The notes under the pieces are model-generated. The model did not search any database and was not told where the DNA came from. It worked only from the letters and a program-made list of their open reading frames with translations. A DNA stretch of 19,193 nucleotides from an uncultured Clostridia bacterium. Its GTDB lineage: Bacteria; Bacillota; Clostridia; RUG12999. The stretch covers positions 1-19,193 of the forward strand of contig CATIYX010000155.1 in the NCBI GenBank assembly GCA_949739095.1. The letters run 5' to 3'. How positions within the stretch are numbered: the first letter of the stretch is position 1; each line of letters begins with the position of its first letter. Positions 6,690 through 15,200 of the stretch are shown here, one piece after another. The translations under genes and the position numbers were made by a program.

Positions 6690-8666
6690 TCAGCTAACGT
6701 CAATCATATCCAAATATTCATTGCCATGTTCCTCAATGAATTTTTTCCGTTCCGCCAGATTATCTCCCAACAATATATCAAACATTTCAGCCGTCTTTTG
6801 CGCATCCTCGTTGCTGACTTTAATGAGGCGCCGCGTTGCAGGATTCATCGTTGTCCGCCACATCATATCCGGCTCATTTTCGCCCAGCCCTTTGGAGCGT
6901 TGCAGGGTATATTTCCCTTTAATTTTAGACAATATTTCCGTCTTTTCTTTCTCATTATAAGCAAAATAAGTTTCATCTTTGGTTTGAATCTCAAACAATG
7001 GCGATTCCGCAATAAACACCTTACCTTCATCAATTAGCGTTGGCATAAGTGCATAAATCATGGACAGCACCAAGGTGCGAATTTGGAAACCATCTACATC
7101 GGCATCAGTACAAATAATCACCTTGCTCCAGCGCAAATTCTCCATATCAAACGTATTAAGGTCTTTGTTATGTTTGGACTTAATTTCTATTCCGCAGCCC
7201 AGTACTTTGACTAAATCTGTGATGATTTCACTTTTAAAAATCTTATCATATCCCGCTTTGAGACAGTTCAGAATTTTTCCGCGTATCGGAATAATTGCCT
7301 GAAATTCACTGTCTCGCCCCATTTTACAAGAACCCAGCGCGGAATCACCCTCCACGATATACACTTCCCGCCGCGTCACATCTTTGGTGCGGCAATCGAC
7401 AAATTTTTGCACACGGTTAGTGATATCTATGCTGCCCGAAAGCTGCTTTTTCACATTCAGCCGCGCTTTTTCTGCACTTTCACGGCTGCGTTTGTTAATT
7501 AAAATCTGCCCACAGACTTTCTCTGCATCCATTTTGTTTTCAATAAAATAGACTTCCAGTTCATGTTTCAAGATATTTGTCATATATTCCTGGATGAACT
7601 TGTTAGTAATCGCCTTTTTTGTTTGGTTTTCATAGCTCGTCATGGTTGAAAAAGAACTGCTGACCAGCACCAAACTATCCTGCACATCTTGAAATGTGAT
7701 TTTCGAATCATTTTTATTATATTTTCCATTGTTTTTCAAATATTGATCAATGGCATAGACAAACGCACTGCGTACCGCTTTATCAGGACTTCCGCCATAT
7801 TCCAAAAAGCTGGAATTGTGAAAATATTCCAGTTCATTCACACGGTTATGAAAGCAAAATGCCACATTCAGCTTCACTTTATATTCCGGCTTATCATCAC
7901 GGTCTCGACCTTTTCCTTCTGCTGTCACCATTTGCGGCAAAGTCAGAGCATCTTCTCCCGCCAGTTCTTTGACATAATCTACAATACCATTTTCATAATA
8001 ATATTCATAGATGTTCATGCCATCTTCTGTCTCGTCATACAGCACAAACTTGAGTCCACTGTTAACAACTGCCTGTTTTTTCAAAATGGTCTGATAATAG
8101 TCCAGTGGGATGTTAATATCAGTAAACACATCTAAATCAGGGCGCCAGTGGATAGTGGAACCCGTCTTTTTTTCCGTTGTCTCCGACTTAGATAATCCCC
8201 CAACATTTTCCCCTTTTTCAAAATGCAGTTTATATTCATATCCATCGCGCACTACCCGAACATCCATAAATTCAGAACTATACTGTGTTGCACAGCTTCC
8301 CAGACCATTGAGTCCCAAGCTATATTCATAGCTTTCCCCCGTCAAGTTTTGATATTTTCCTCCGGCATATAATTCACAAAACACCAGCTCCCAATTGAAC
8401 CGTTGCTCACTGTTATTATAATCGAGCGGAATCCCTCGTCCATAATCTGTTACTTCAATGGACTTGTCCAGATACCGTGTCACTTCAATGACGTTTCCAA
8501 ACCCTTCACGTGCTTCGTCGATTGAATTGGATAATATTTCAAATACGGCATGCTGGCATCCTTCAATGCCGTCCGACCCAAAAATAACTGCCGGACGCAG
8601 ACGAACTCTGTCCGCCCCTTTTAGGGAAGAAATGCTCTCGTTATCGTATTTTTTTCCGCTTGCCAT
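6690..8666 (-). CDS. parE: Type IIA DNA topoisomerase subunit B (ParE/GyrB-like, divergent clostridial branch)
   Basis: This is the ATPase and TOPRIM subunit paired with the ParC-like protein. The 658 residues show a GHKL ATPase with the N-box EILSNSIDEA (Glu43, Asn47, Asp50), DYGRGIP (74-80) and GLNGLG (118-123). The transducer QTK loop (348-350) contains the lysine that contacts ATP. The TOPRIM domain has EGDSA (439-443), IRGKILN (461-467), DADVDG (521-526) and KGLGE (592-596). All residues needed for ATP hydrolysis and metal-dependent cleavage appear present. Several usually invariant neighbours differ: Ser for Asp in the N-box, Asn for His in GLHG, and Gln for His after DADVDG. It is read from a promoter near 8,890 with a leader of about 200 nt. 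AAGGCGG lies about 10 nt before the ATG. The divergence fits a clostridial second-topoisomerase family; gyrase B itself would be expected elsewhere in the genome. Confidence 0.9.
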   Translation of the reverse strand: MASGKKYDNESISSLKGADRVRLRPAVIFGSDGIEGCQHAVFEILSNSIDEAREGFGNVIEVTRYLDKSIEVTDYGRGIPLDYNNSEQRFNWELVFCELYAGGKYQNLTGESYEYSLGLNGLGSCATQYSSEFMDVRVVRDGYEYKLHFEKGENVGGLSKSETTEKKTGSTIHWRPDLDVFTDINIPLDYYQTILKKQAVVNSGLKFVLYDETEDGMNIYEYYYENGIVDYVKELAGEDALTLPQMVTAEGKGRDRDDKPEYKVKLNVAFCFHNRVNELEYFHNSSFLEYGGSPDKAVRSAFVYAIDQYLKNNGKYNKNDSKITFQDVQDSLVLVSSSFSTMTSYENQTKKAITNKFIQEYMTNILKHELEVYFIENKMDAEKVCGQILINKRSRESAEKARLNVKKQLSGSIDITNRVQKFVDCRTKDVTRREVYIVEGDSALGSCKMGRDSEFQAIIPIRGKILNCLKAGYDKIFKSEIITDLVKVLGCGIEIKSKHNKDLNTFDMENLRWSKVIICTDADVDGFQIRTLVLSMIYALMPTLIDEGKVFIAESPLFEIQTKDETYFAYNEKEKTEILSKIKGKYTLQRSKGLGENEPDMMWRTTMNPATRRLIKVSNEDAQKTAEMFDILLGDNLAERKKFIEEHGNEYLDMIDVS

Positions 8667-8875
8667 TGTTTATCAGCCGCCTTTTCTTCTCACTTGTATA
8701 AGCATAGGAGTGAGGAAAATTTCTGTGTACAGTCAACGAACTAGCTCTTTTTTGCTAAACGCATATGCACTTCTAATGGTATGCAAAGCGGTTCTTTGAC
8801 ATAGCATTTATGAAAATTTTTCCACCACAGCACACGGAGTTCAATTCTCCCATGCTTAAAAAATCCCTATTTATT

Positions 8876-8904
8876 AGAATACCCTAAAATTTTTTATTTG
8901 TCAA
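8876..8904 (-). promoter_or_regulatory. Sigma-A-type promoter for parE-parC-nudix
   Basis: On the - strand a perfect -35 TTGACA (8899-8904) is followed after exactly 17 nt by TATTCT (8876-8881), which matches 4 of 6 in the -10 consensus. Transcription would start near 8869 and leave a leader of about 200 nt before the parE ATG. Confidence 0.7.
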
Positions 8905-9008
8905 GAAAAATCCCTCTGAGACTTTATAGGATGGGAATTTCTACCGTTTTCTTCCATTGCTTCCGTTTTCTCAAATTTTACAATCATATTTCATTTTGCC
9001 CGCTTCCA

Positions 9009-9037
9009 TTGACATGCACCGTAGATGATGTTATGAT
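9009..9037 (+). promoter_or_regulatory. Strong sigma-A promoter of the LCP gene
   Basis: TTGACA (9009-9014), a 17-nt spacer and TATGAT (9032-9037) preceded by TGT, an extended -10, make a near-consensus promoter about 87 nt before the LCP start codon. Confidence 0.85.
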
Positions 9038-9049
9038 GTAGATAAATAT

Positions 9050-9090
9050 GCTTGTCTTATACAAGCCAATGGTAATATTCCCTTTTACCA
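9050..9090 (+). promoter_or_regulatory. Two tandem hairpins in the LCP leader
   Basis: Just after the expected transcription start, GCTTGT/ACAAGC (9050-9055 with 9061-9066, 5-nt loop) and TGGTAA/TTACCA (9070-9075 with 9085-9090, 9-nt loop) can each form a perfect 6-bp stem. They occupy most of the short leader. They may stabilise the mRNA or tune translation; no T-run follows, so they are not a terminator. Confidence 0.4.
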
Positions 9091-9124
9091 AAGCAAAACT
9101 GTTCAAAAGGTTGGTGCATTTCAT

Positions 9125-10006
9125 ATGAAATTTTTCAAAACTGTGGCGGTTCTGTGTCTCATTGGATTTGCCGCCGTTTCAGGCTATACACTGGCGCATT
9201 GGGTTGTCACAAAAGAGCCGCCAGCATTTATCAATACTGTGATTGAAAAACAACTTCCTAATAAAAACATTTTAGTACTGGGTACGGACGAGAGCCGCCT
9301 CCGCTCAGATGTTATGATGCTAGGTTGTCTCAACACTACTACCAATACAGTCGATATTATCTCCATTCCACGAGATACTCGTGTGAAATTAAAAGGTGAC
9401 TGGCACAAAATCAACAACGCACTGACCTATGGCGGCGGCGAACTCGCTTGTCAAACCGTGCAGGAATTAACCGGAATTCAAGTGGACACCTATGTATTAA
9501 TTGATTTTGATGCTTTTGGGGAAATTGTTGATATTCTTGGCGGCGTAGACTTTGATGTGCCACAAGATATGTATTATACAGATCCGACTCAAGATTTGAA
9601 AATTAATTTAAAAAAGGGACAACAGCATTTAGATGGCGATAAAGCAGAACAATTAGTGCGATTCCGGCAATATAAACGCGGCGATGAAGACCGTATCAGC
9701 GTACAGCGTGATTTTATTCAAGCATTGTTTGAACAAAAGCTTAATGCCAGCATTATTTTAAAATTGCCGCAAATTATCGGAGAAGTGTTTGACTCAGTCG
9801 ACACCAACATGTCTATGAGCGACATGGTTTCCTATGCGGGCGTGGCAAGTAAGCTGAATGCAGAAAGTTTATCTACCTATCAGCTTCCCGGCGCCCCCAA
9901 AACAATTGATGGTCTTTCCTATTACATTGCAGACCAAACAGAAGTTTCCACATTGATGGAACAGATTAAAAACCGTGTTGCGACACAGCCATCTCCAACC
10001 GAATAA
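9125..10006 (+). CDS. LCP (LytR-CpsA-Psr) family cell-wall glycopolymer ligase
   Basis: LCP proteins move teichoic-acid-like or capsular glycopolymers from a lipid carrier to peptidoglycan on the outer face of the membrane. The 293-residue protein starts with a short basic stretch and one membrane segment (about 6-27) that would act as a signal anchor. The LCP domain (about 47-215) has NILVLGTDE (48-56), RSDVMML (60-66) and SIPRDTRV (80-87). It also has LIDFDAFGEIVDILGGVD (125-142) and the Arg-rich 'LVRFRQYKRGDEDR' stretch (177-190), in which the phosphate- and polyprenyl-binding arginines of the family lie. A C-terminal LytR_C domain is not seen. The ATG at 9125 is the only reasonable start, but the nearest purine-rich site (AAAAGG) is 14 nt away, so translation may be modest. 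It is monocistronic, with its own promoter and terminator. Confidence 0.93.
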   Translation: MKFFKTVAVLCLIGFAAVSGYTLAHWVVTKEPPAFINTVIEKQLPNKNILVLGTDESRLRSDVMMLGCLNTTTNTVDIISIPRDTRVKLKGDWHKINNALTYGGGELACQTVQELTGIQVDTYVLIDFDAFGEIVDILGGVDFDVPQDMYYTDPTQDLKINLKKGQQHLDGDKAEQLVRFRQYKRGDEDRISVQRDFIQALFEQKLNASIILKLPQIIGEVFDSVDTNMSMSDMVSYAGVASKLNAESLSTYQLPGAPKTIDGLSYYIADQTEVSTLMEQIKNRVATQPSPTE

Positions 10007-10018
10007 ATCATAGAAACC

Positions 10019-10052
10019 AATTCAGGGACAATATTTGTCCCTGAATTTTTTT
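10019..10052 (+). terminator. Terminator after the LCP gene
   Basis: A perfect 13-bp stem (10019-10031 with 10035-10047, core TTCAGGGACAA/TTGTCCCTGAA) with a 3-nt loop is followed by a run of seven T (10046-10052). It begins 13 nt after the stop codon. Confidence 0.95.
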
Positions 10053-10075
10053 GACAAAACTGCCGCGATTTTGTC
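10053..10075 (+). promoter_or_regulatory. Inverted repeat upstream of the GHL6-like gene (possible operator)
   Basis: GACAAAA (10053-10059) and TTTTGTC (10069-10075) are perfect 7-bp arms separated by 9 nt. They lie immediately behind the LCP terminator and 23 nt before the extended -10 of the next gene. This places them around -37 to -59 relative to the expected start, a usual activator position. The right arm extended by one base, TTTTGTCC, is the reverse complement of the GGACAAAA core repeated upstream of the secreted beta-helix gene. No regulator gene is in the window. Confidence 0.45.
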
Positions 10076-10097
10076 CATTTTAAACGGATACTGTTCA

Positions 10098-10106
10098 TGC
10101 TATACT
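10098..10106 (+). promoter_or_regulatory. Extended -10 promoter of the GHL6-like gene
   Basis: TGCTATACT carries the TGn extension and a 5-of-6 match to the -10 hexamer, 60 nt before the start codon. Only a weak -35 (TTTTAA, 17 nt upstream) is visible, which fits an activator-dependent promoter. Confidence 0.6.
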
Positions 10107-10166
10107 GATAGTAACATCCAGCGCGACACATATAGTAATACTATTATAGGAAGAGGAGAATTGACC

Positions 10167-12185
10167 ATGGAACTTCGTTTTAGACAAATTCATTTAGATT
10201 TTCATACCTGTGAACATTTATCGGACATCGGCAGCAGATTTGACGCAGAAGAATTCGCTGAAACACTGCATTCGGCGGGAGTGGATTCCATCACTTGTTT
10301 TGCCCGCTGCCATCACGGCTGGCTGTATTATCCGTCCGATCGATATCCCGAAAAAATCCATCCATATCTTAAAAATAAAAATCTGCTTCCGGAAATGATT
10401 GAAGCCTGCCACCGTCGCGGTATACGTGTTCCTATCTATATTACAGTACAGTGGGATGAACAAATTCGCCATGAACATCCCGAATGGCGCGTTATGGACG
10501 CGAATGGTAAAGTCGGCGACGGTCCTTATACAGACAGCTTCTATCAAGATTTATGTGTCAATTCCCCCTACCGAGATTATCTTAAAAACATAACGGATGA
10601 AATTTTGCAAACCCTGCCTGTAGACGGACTGTTTTTCGATATTGTTTCACCGCGCGACTGCTCTTGCCGCTATTGCATGGAATCGATGCAGCAACAAGGT
10701 ATAGACGCCTACGACCCGGTACAACGCCAAGTCTTTGCGCAGCAAAGTATTGATTCATTTAAGCTGGACATGAGTGCATTCATCCGTAACCAGAATCAAG
10801 ACTGCTCTATTTTTTATAACGGTAGTCACATCAATCCTTCTATTCGCAGCAGTTTGGCTGCTTATACACATTTTGAGTTAGAATCACTTCCCAGTGGCTC
10901 CTGGGGTTATCTGCATTTTCCTGTCGTTATGCGCTATGCCCGCACGCTAGGACTGGATTGTTTGGCACACACAGGGAAATTCCACACGGAATGGGGTGAT
11001 TTTCATTCTTTCAAAAACCGTGAAGCACTGGAATATGAATGTTTCCACATGCTTGCACTGGGCGCAAAATGTTTGATTGGCGACCAATTGGAGCCATGCG
11101 GAAAATTATCCCAGCCCGTCTATGACCTGGTTGGCAGCGTCTATCACCAGGTGCAGCAAAAAGAACCGTGGTGCTGCAGTGCTAAAGCTGTGACAGAAAT
11201 TGGAGTTCTTGCGCCGCATGGTTTTTATAACGGCTCCCATCTTCATTTACCCGATTCTCTACTCGGAGCAGTCAAAATGCTGGAGGACCGCAGCTATCAA
11301 TTTGATATTTTGGACGAATTCAGTGACTTTCAGTCCTATAAGCTGTTGATACTTCCTGATGACGTTGCCATTGATAATACTTTGGAAGAAAAATTAAACC
11401 ACTATGCAGCGCAGGGTGGAGCAGTTCTTGCCAGCTTTGAAAGCGGGCTTTCTGCCGATGGTAAATTCATGCGGTTTATCCCAGCACTGCCTTTATCACA
11501 CCAAACAACAGATTTAGACGGCAAACCGGTACGTGGAAAATTTTATGTGAGCAATAATTATGCTGATTATCTGATTCCCAAAGGAGATATCGGTAAAGGG
11601 TTACCCGAAACCGAACATGTGATGTATGCCAAAGGGCTGGAGGTACAAGCGACAGAAGGTAGCGAGGTACTGCTCCCTGCCATTTCTTCTTATTTTAACC
11701 GCAACTGGCGGCACTTCTGTTCCCACCGTCAGACACCTTCTAGCAGCACCCCCAGCTACGACGCAGTAATTCGCCGCGGCAATGTGATTTATTTTGCCCA
11801 TCCTATATTTAAAATTTATAATGAACGCGGTGCAAAATGGTGTAAAACACTTATATATAATGCACTTAATATGCTGCTGCCACGTCCGCTCGTGTCCCAT
11901 ACCGGACCTACCACACTACATTTATACTTAAATCAGCAATGCAGTGCATCCCGCTACATTCTGCACGCTCTCCACTATATTCCGCTCCACAAATCCAATA
12001 TCGATATTATTGAAGACATTATCGACCTCTACCAGATTCCAATAGAAGTCGCTGTTTCTCAAGACGTTAAACAAGTTTTGTGCTTTTCCTCTGGCACATC
12101 GCTGCCATTTGAACACTCCAATGGCGTTTTATATTTTACACTTCCAAAGTTACACGGACATGAAATGATAGAAATTTCCTATTAA
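10167..12185 (+). CDS. GHL6-like putative glycoside hydrolase with beta-galactosidase-trimerisation-like domain
   Basis: This 672-residue protein lacks a signal peptide, so it should act on imported oligosaccharides in the cytoplasm. The N-terminal part (about 1-330) reads as a TIM barrel of the type listed as hypothetical glycosyl hydrolase 6 (GHL6). Features are RQIHLDFH (6-13), ARCHHGWLYYP (46-56), VPIYITVQWD (88-97) and DGLFFDIV (153-160), with Asp158 at a typical beta-4 acid position. A Cys cluster DCSCRYC (164-170) could bind zinc as in GH42, and HFELESLPSG (235-244) has two candidate catalytic glutamates. The middle part (about 345-550) resembles the class-I glutamine-amidotransferase-like trimerisation domain of GH42 enzymes, with LLILPDDV and a GGAVLASFE stretch. 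A small C-terminal beta domain follows. The substrate is unknown. I recall alpha-L-fucosidases of GH151 having a similar layout but cannot confirm homology. GAGGAG sits 8 nt before the ATG; a longer frame from 10035 would start inside the upstream terminator. Confidence 0.8.
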   Translation: MELRFRQIHLDFHTCEHLSDIGSRFDAEEFAETLHSAGVDSITCFARCHHGWLYYPSDRYPEKIHPYLKNKNLLPEMIEACHRRGIRVPIYITVQWDEQIRHEHPEWRVMDANGKVGDGPYTDSFYQDLCVNSPYRDYLKNITDEILQTLPVDGLFFDIVSPRDCSCRYCMESMQQQGIDAYDPVQRQVFAQQSIDSFKLDMSAFIRNQNQDCSIFYNGSHINPSIRSSLAAYTHFELESLPSGSWGYLHFPVVMRYARTLGLDCLAHTGKFHTEWGDFHSFKNREALEYECFHMLALGAKCLIGDQLEPCGKLSQPVYDLVGSVYHQVQQKEPWCCSAKAVTEIGVLAPHGFYNGSHLHLPDSLLGAVKMLEDRSYQFDILDEFSDFQSYKLLILPDDVAIDNTLEEKLNHYAAQGGAVLASFESGLSADGKFMRFIPALPLSHQTTDLDGKPVRGKFYVSNNYADYLIPKGDIGKGLPETEHVMYAKGLEVQATEGSEVLLPAISSYFNRNWRHFCSHRQTPSSSTPSYDAVIRRGNVIYFAHPIFKIYNERGAKWCKTLIYNALNMLLPRPLVSHTGPTTLHLYLNQQCSASRYILHALHYIPLHKSNIDIIEDIIDLYQIPIEVAVSQDVKQVLCFSSGTSLPFEHSNGVLYFTLPKLHGHEMIEISY

Positions 12186-12224
12186 TAGAAATACCCGCCG
12201 CAACTATGCGACGGGTATTTCTAT
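12185..12224. terminator. Hairpin between convergent genes
   Basis: Arms 12185-12197 and 12212-12224 pair perfectly over 13 bp (ATAGAAATACCCG with CGGGTATTTCTAT), with CGCA/TGCG possible inside. It starts at the last base of the GHL6-like stop codon and ends 12 nt before the stop of the opposing secreted-protein gene. The U-run is poor (TTTCTATATAAAA), so it is a likely but not ideal shared terminator. Confidence 0.65.
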
Positions 12225-12236
12225 ATAAAACCAATT

Positions 12237-15200
12237 TTATTTTGCTGGATTGATACTCACTTCCGTAATACTGTTCCAGCTATTCACAGAGTTGCCATAT
12301 CCCACATATTTTATATATTTCGCAGTGACAGGCGCAAATGCAAAATGTTCCAATCCGGTTGATTTTCCAGAACTTTGTGTGGATAACACTTTTGTAAATT
12401 CCTTGCCATCTTCTGATACCATAATATCAAATATCGCAGCACGCTGATCTCCATTGTAAAATGCAAGGTCAACAGAACTGATTTTTGTTTCTTTTTCCAC
12501 TTCCCACAAAATCCACTGTCCATCTGTACCAGACATAGACCATCGCGTCTCCATACTTCCATCAATCGTATTTGCTTCTATATTCCCATCATTGCCGCTC
12601 GCTGTCACCTTCGCCACCTTCACAGCATTGGGATTTCGCTCAGCACTTTGTCCCAACGTAGCGTCCGGCACTTCGATTTCATAAAGTGTGACATCCGTTC
12701 CTTCCTGTACATCGGTAAACGTTATTTTTAGATATCTGGAAGTAGTCTCTGCAAATGCCACTTCTCCATAAATTTTATTCGCTGCACGAGTGACCGGCAA
12801 TGTCGCAATTTCTGTGAATGCCGCTCCATCATCCGAAACTTCCAGTTTGACTTCCCTCACTCTATCCGCAACATTATATTCAAAAAATTTCATGTTTCTA
12901 TATGTCACCGGTTTTTGAAAATCAAGCAGTAGCCAAGAATCTTTTCCCTTTTCTTTCGTACTCGCCCAACGTGTCTCCATGTCGCCGTCAATAGCCAAAG
13001 TTGGCGAGTATGTTTCGCTATAGTCACCTGATGAAGTAATCGTCGCTCCGGCGACAAGACTCGGCGAAACTGTCTGTGTTTTCGTATCACTTGCCGGTTT
13101 GGCGTGAGATTTATCAATTGGCGCTGCCGGATTGATGGCTGGTTTCGGTATCCGTTTCATGCTTTCCAGCAAATTATCAATCACAGCTGCATCCTTTTCG
13201 GAATCCAGGATATTATCAAAATCACTGATGGCGATGAATCCTTTCTCATCCCAGAACACTTTTTTGTTAAGCAACTGTTCTGATAATGCCCGAAGCGGAA
13301 TAAAGGTCCGGTCATTGTAATCCTGTGCTGAAACATCTAACGTAATTTCTTCTTCGTCTATCTTTAAAATGTTCTTGCCAAGCACCATTGTTGCATGTTT
13401 TCCTTGATAATCTACGGATACCGTATCTGTGCTTGAATCAAAATCCACTTCGGCGCCCAGCGTTTCTGCAATGAACCGCACCGGCACCAATGTCCTGTCA
13501 TTTACAACAATCGGTTTGACCGCTTCATTATTTTCATCAATTGGAACCTGAGTGGTATGCACAATCGCTTTAGGTTGGTCGATCCCTAATATAACCGCTT
13601 TATGAATACGGTATTCTTTGCTTGCTTCCCAGTCCGCCCGCTGCTGTACATATAAGCTTTGCGGCGTTACCGGTCCCGTTGGCGATTCAATATATCCATT
13701 TCCCACAAGCGGCTGTCCTTCATAGACAAATTGCGTAGCTCCCTGCTTGTTCGCATAGTTCAGCGTACCTTCTCCTGCAGTCTCCACTTCTTCTGCCGGC
13801 ATCAGGGATCCAACACCAATAGCAAAATTTTGTGCCGTTGGCGGTTCTGATACAACGGTCATTGCCGAAGTACAGTTCCAAAATACAATATTAGCGCCTG
13901 CCCAGCCATGTCCTGTCCCTGAATTACCGCGGTTGACAGCTTCAAACGTTCCACCGCCTTTGTTCGGATTTTTCTGTACAATGTTGTCATACAATGTACC
14001 GCTTGCCCAGCGGTGATGTGGTTCCGATACCGAATTGGATTGGATTGATACATTATCATAAAACACATTCGGTCCTACTACCTGCGAACCGTTCACCCAG
14101 TCGTGCCATCCTGTTTCTGCATGACATCTTGTGACGAGCACCTGCTGACCGCACAGGTTAAAACTATAACGCAATCCACCAACAATACGCGATTTCATAT
14201 CCAGACAAGTACAATCCTGTACTGTCACTCTCCTCGCAGTTCTTTCCACTGATACGCAAGAATATGCATAATGGATTGCTGTAACATGCTGTACCCAACA
14301 GTCTACTGCATTTTGTAACTGAACAGCAATCCAGCCATGGTTTTCATCCGTATCGCTGGTATAGGTAGAATCTAGATAAATATTTTCAACGGCACAATTG
14401 GACACTCTGCCATCCCATTTAAATTTGAACACCGACCCGCCACCATATTGTGCGTCTATCGCCGTAGTAATGGGCGATTCTATCGTAATGGTATTGCCTT
14501 CAATTTTTGTAATTTGACGTTGCCACTGAAGGTCAAATCCGCCAGGCGCCCACTGCGTTGCCGGCGCCGGAATTTTATCCATACCAAGATCAGAAATCCA
14601 CGCTTCTGTTGACGGACGGTACACAATGATTTCATCGCCCAAATTAAGAGAACTTGCGTCTGCAACAGTAAACGTTCTCGCTCCAACCCCCACATAATTG
14701 TCGGTTATCTGAATCTGGTCTCCGTCTTTTGTGACACTGCCACTCCCCTGTATAATAACCGGATTATACTGCTCCGTTCCGTTTGCCAAAATTACTGTTC
14801 CGTCTGTAGAATCTCCTTCACCACGCAACACAACACCGTTCGCTTTGATATATATAGATTTTGCAAGACGGTAGGTCCCTTTTTTCAGGAGCAGCGCTCC
14901 GCGTATTCCGTTTTTGTCCATTGGCAGTTCAGATACCTTGTCAATTGCCGCCTGTATGTATTCCGTGTCATCGCCTTCTCCGACAGATGGTGCCAATTCC
15001 ATTACAACCGGAACCTCTGGAATAGGTTCATCGCCATTTTTATATCCCACCCGTGAGAAATCCATCATCACATCACCTTGTTCGTTGTATGGCGGATAGC
15101 GCAAATGTCCATCTTCTCCCATGGTCACAATTTGCGCCGGTTTGGGCGACTCCAATTCTGTCAGCGTTTGTACTGCTGCTCCCCATCCTGGCATTGCCGT

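Larger units (their letters stand above)
8667..9124. other. 458-nt divergent intergenic region between parE and the LCP gene
   Basis: The region is AT-rich and holds the two promoters listed separately, facing away from each other. The parE leader (about 8667-8869, read on the - strand) contains a 6-bp inverted repeat, CTCACT at 8689-8694 with AGTGAG at 8709-8714, just ahead of the ribosome site. It also has a small GGAG...CTCC hairpin near 8836-8850. The LCP leader (about 9044-9124) contains two hairpins. I found no open reading frame with a ribosome site, no tRNA, and no riboswitch I recognise. Confidence 0.6.

Noticed and set aside
10051..10056. TTGACA as a -35 for the GHL6-like gene
   Set aside because: It overlaps the T-run of the LCP terminator and no -10 lies 16-18 nt downstream; it is better explained as terminator end plus inverted-repeat arm.
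10035..10166. 44-residue N-terminal extension of the GHL6-like protein
   Set aside because: It would begin inside the LCP terminator and run through the promoter; GAGGAG marks the ATG at 10167, where family similarity begins.
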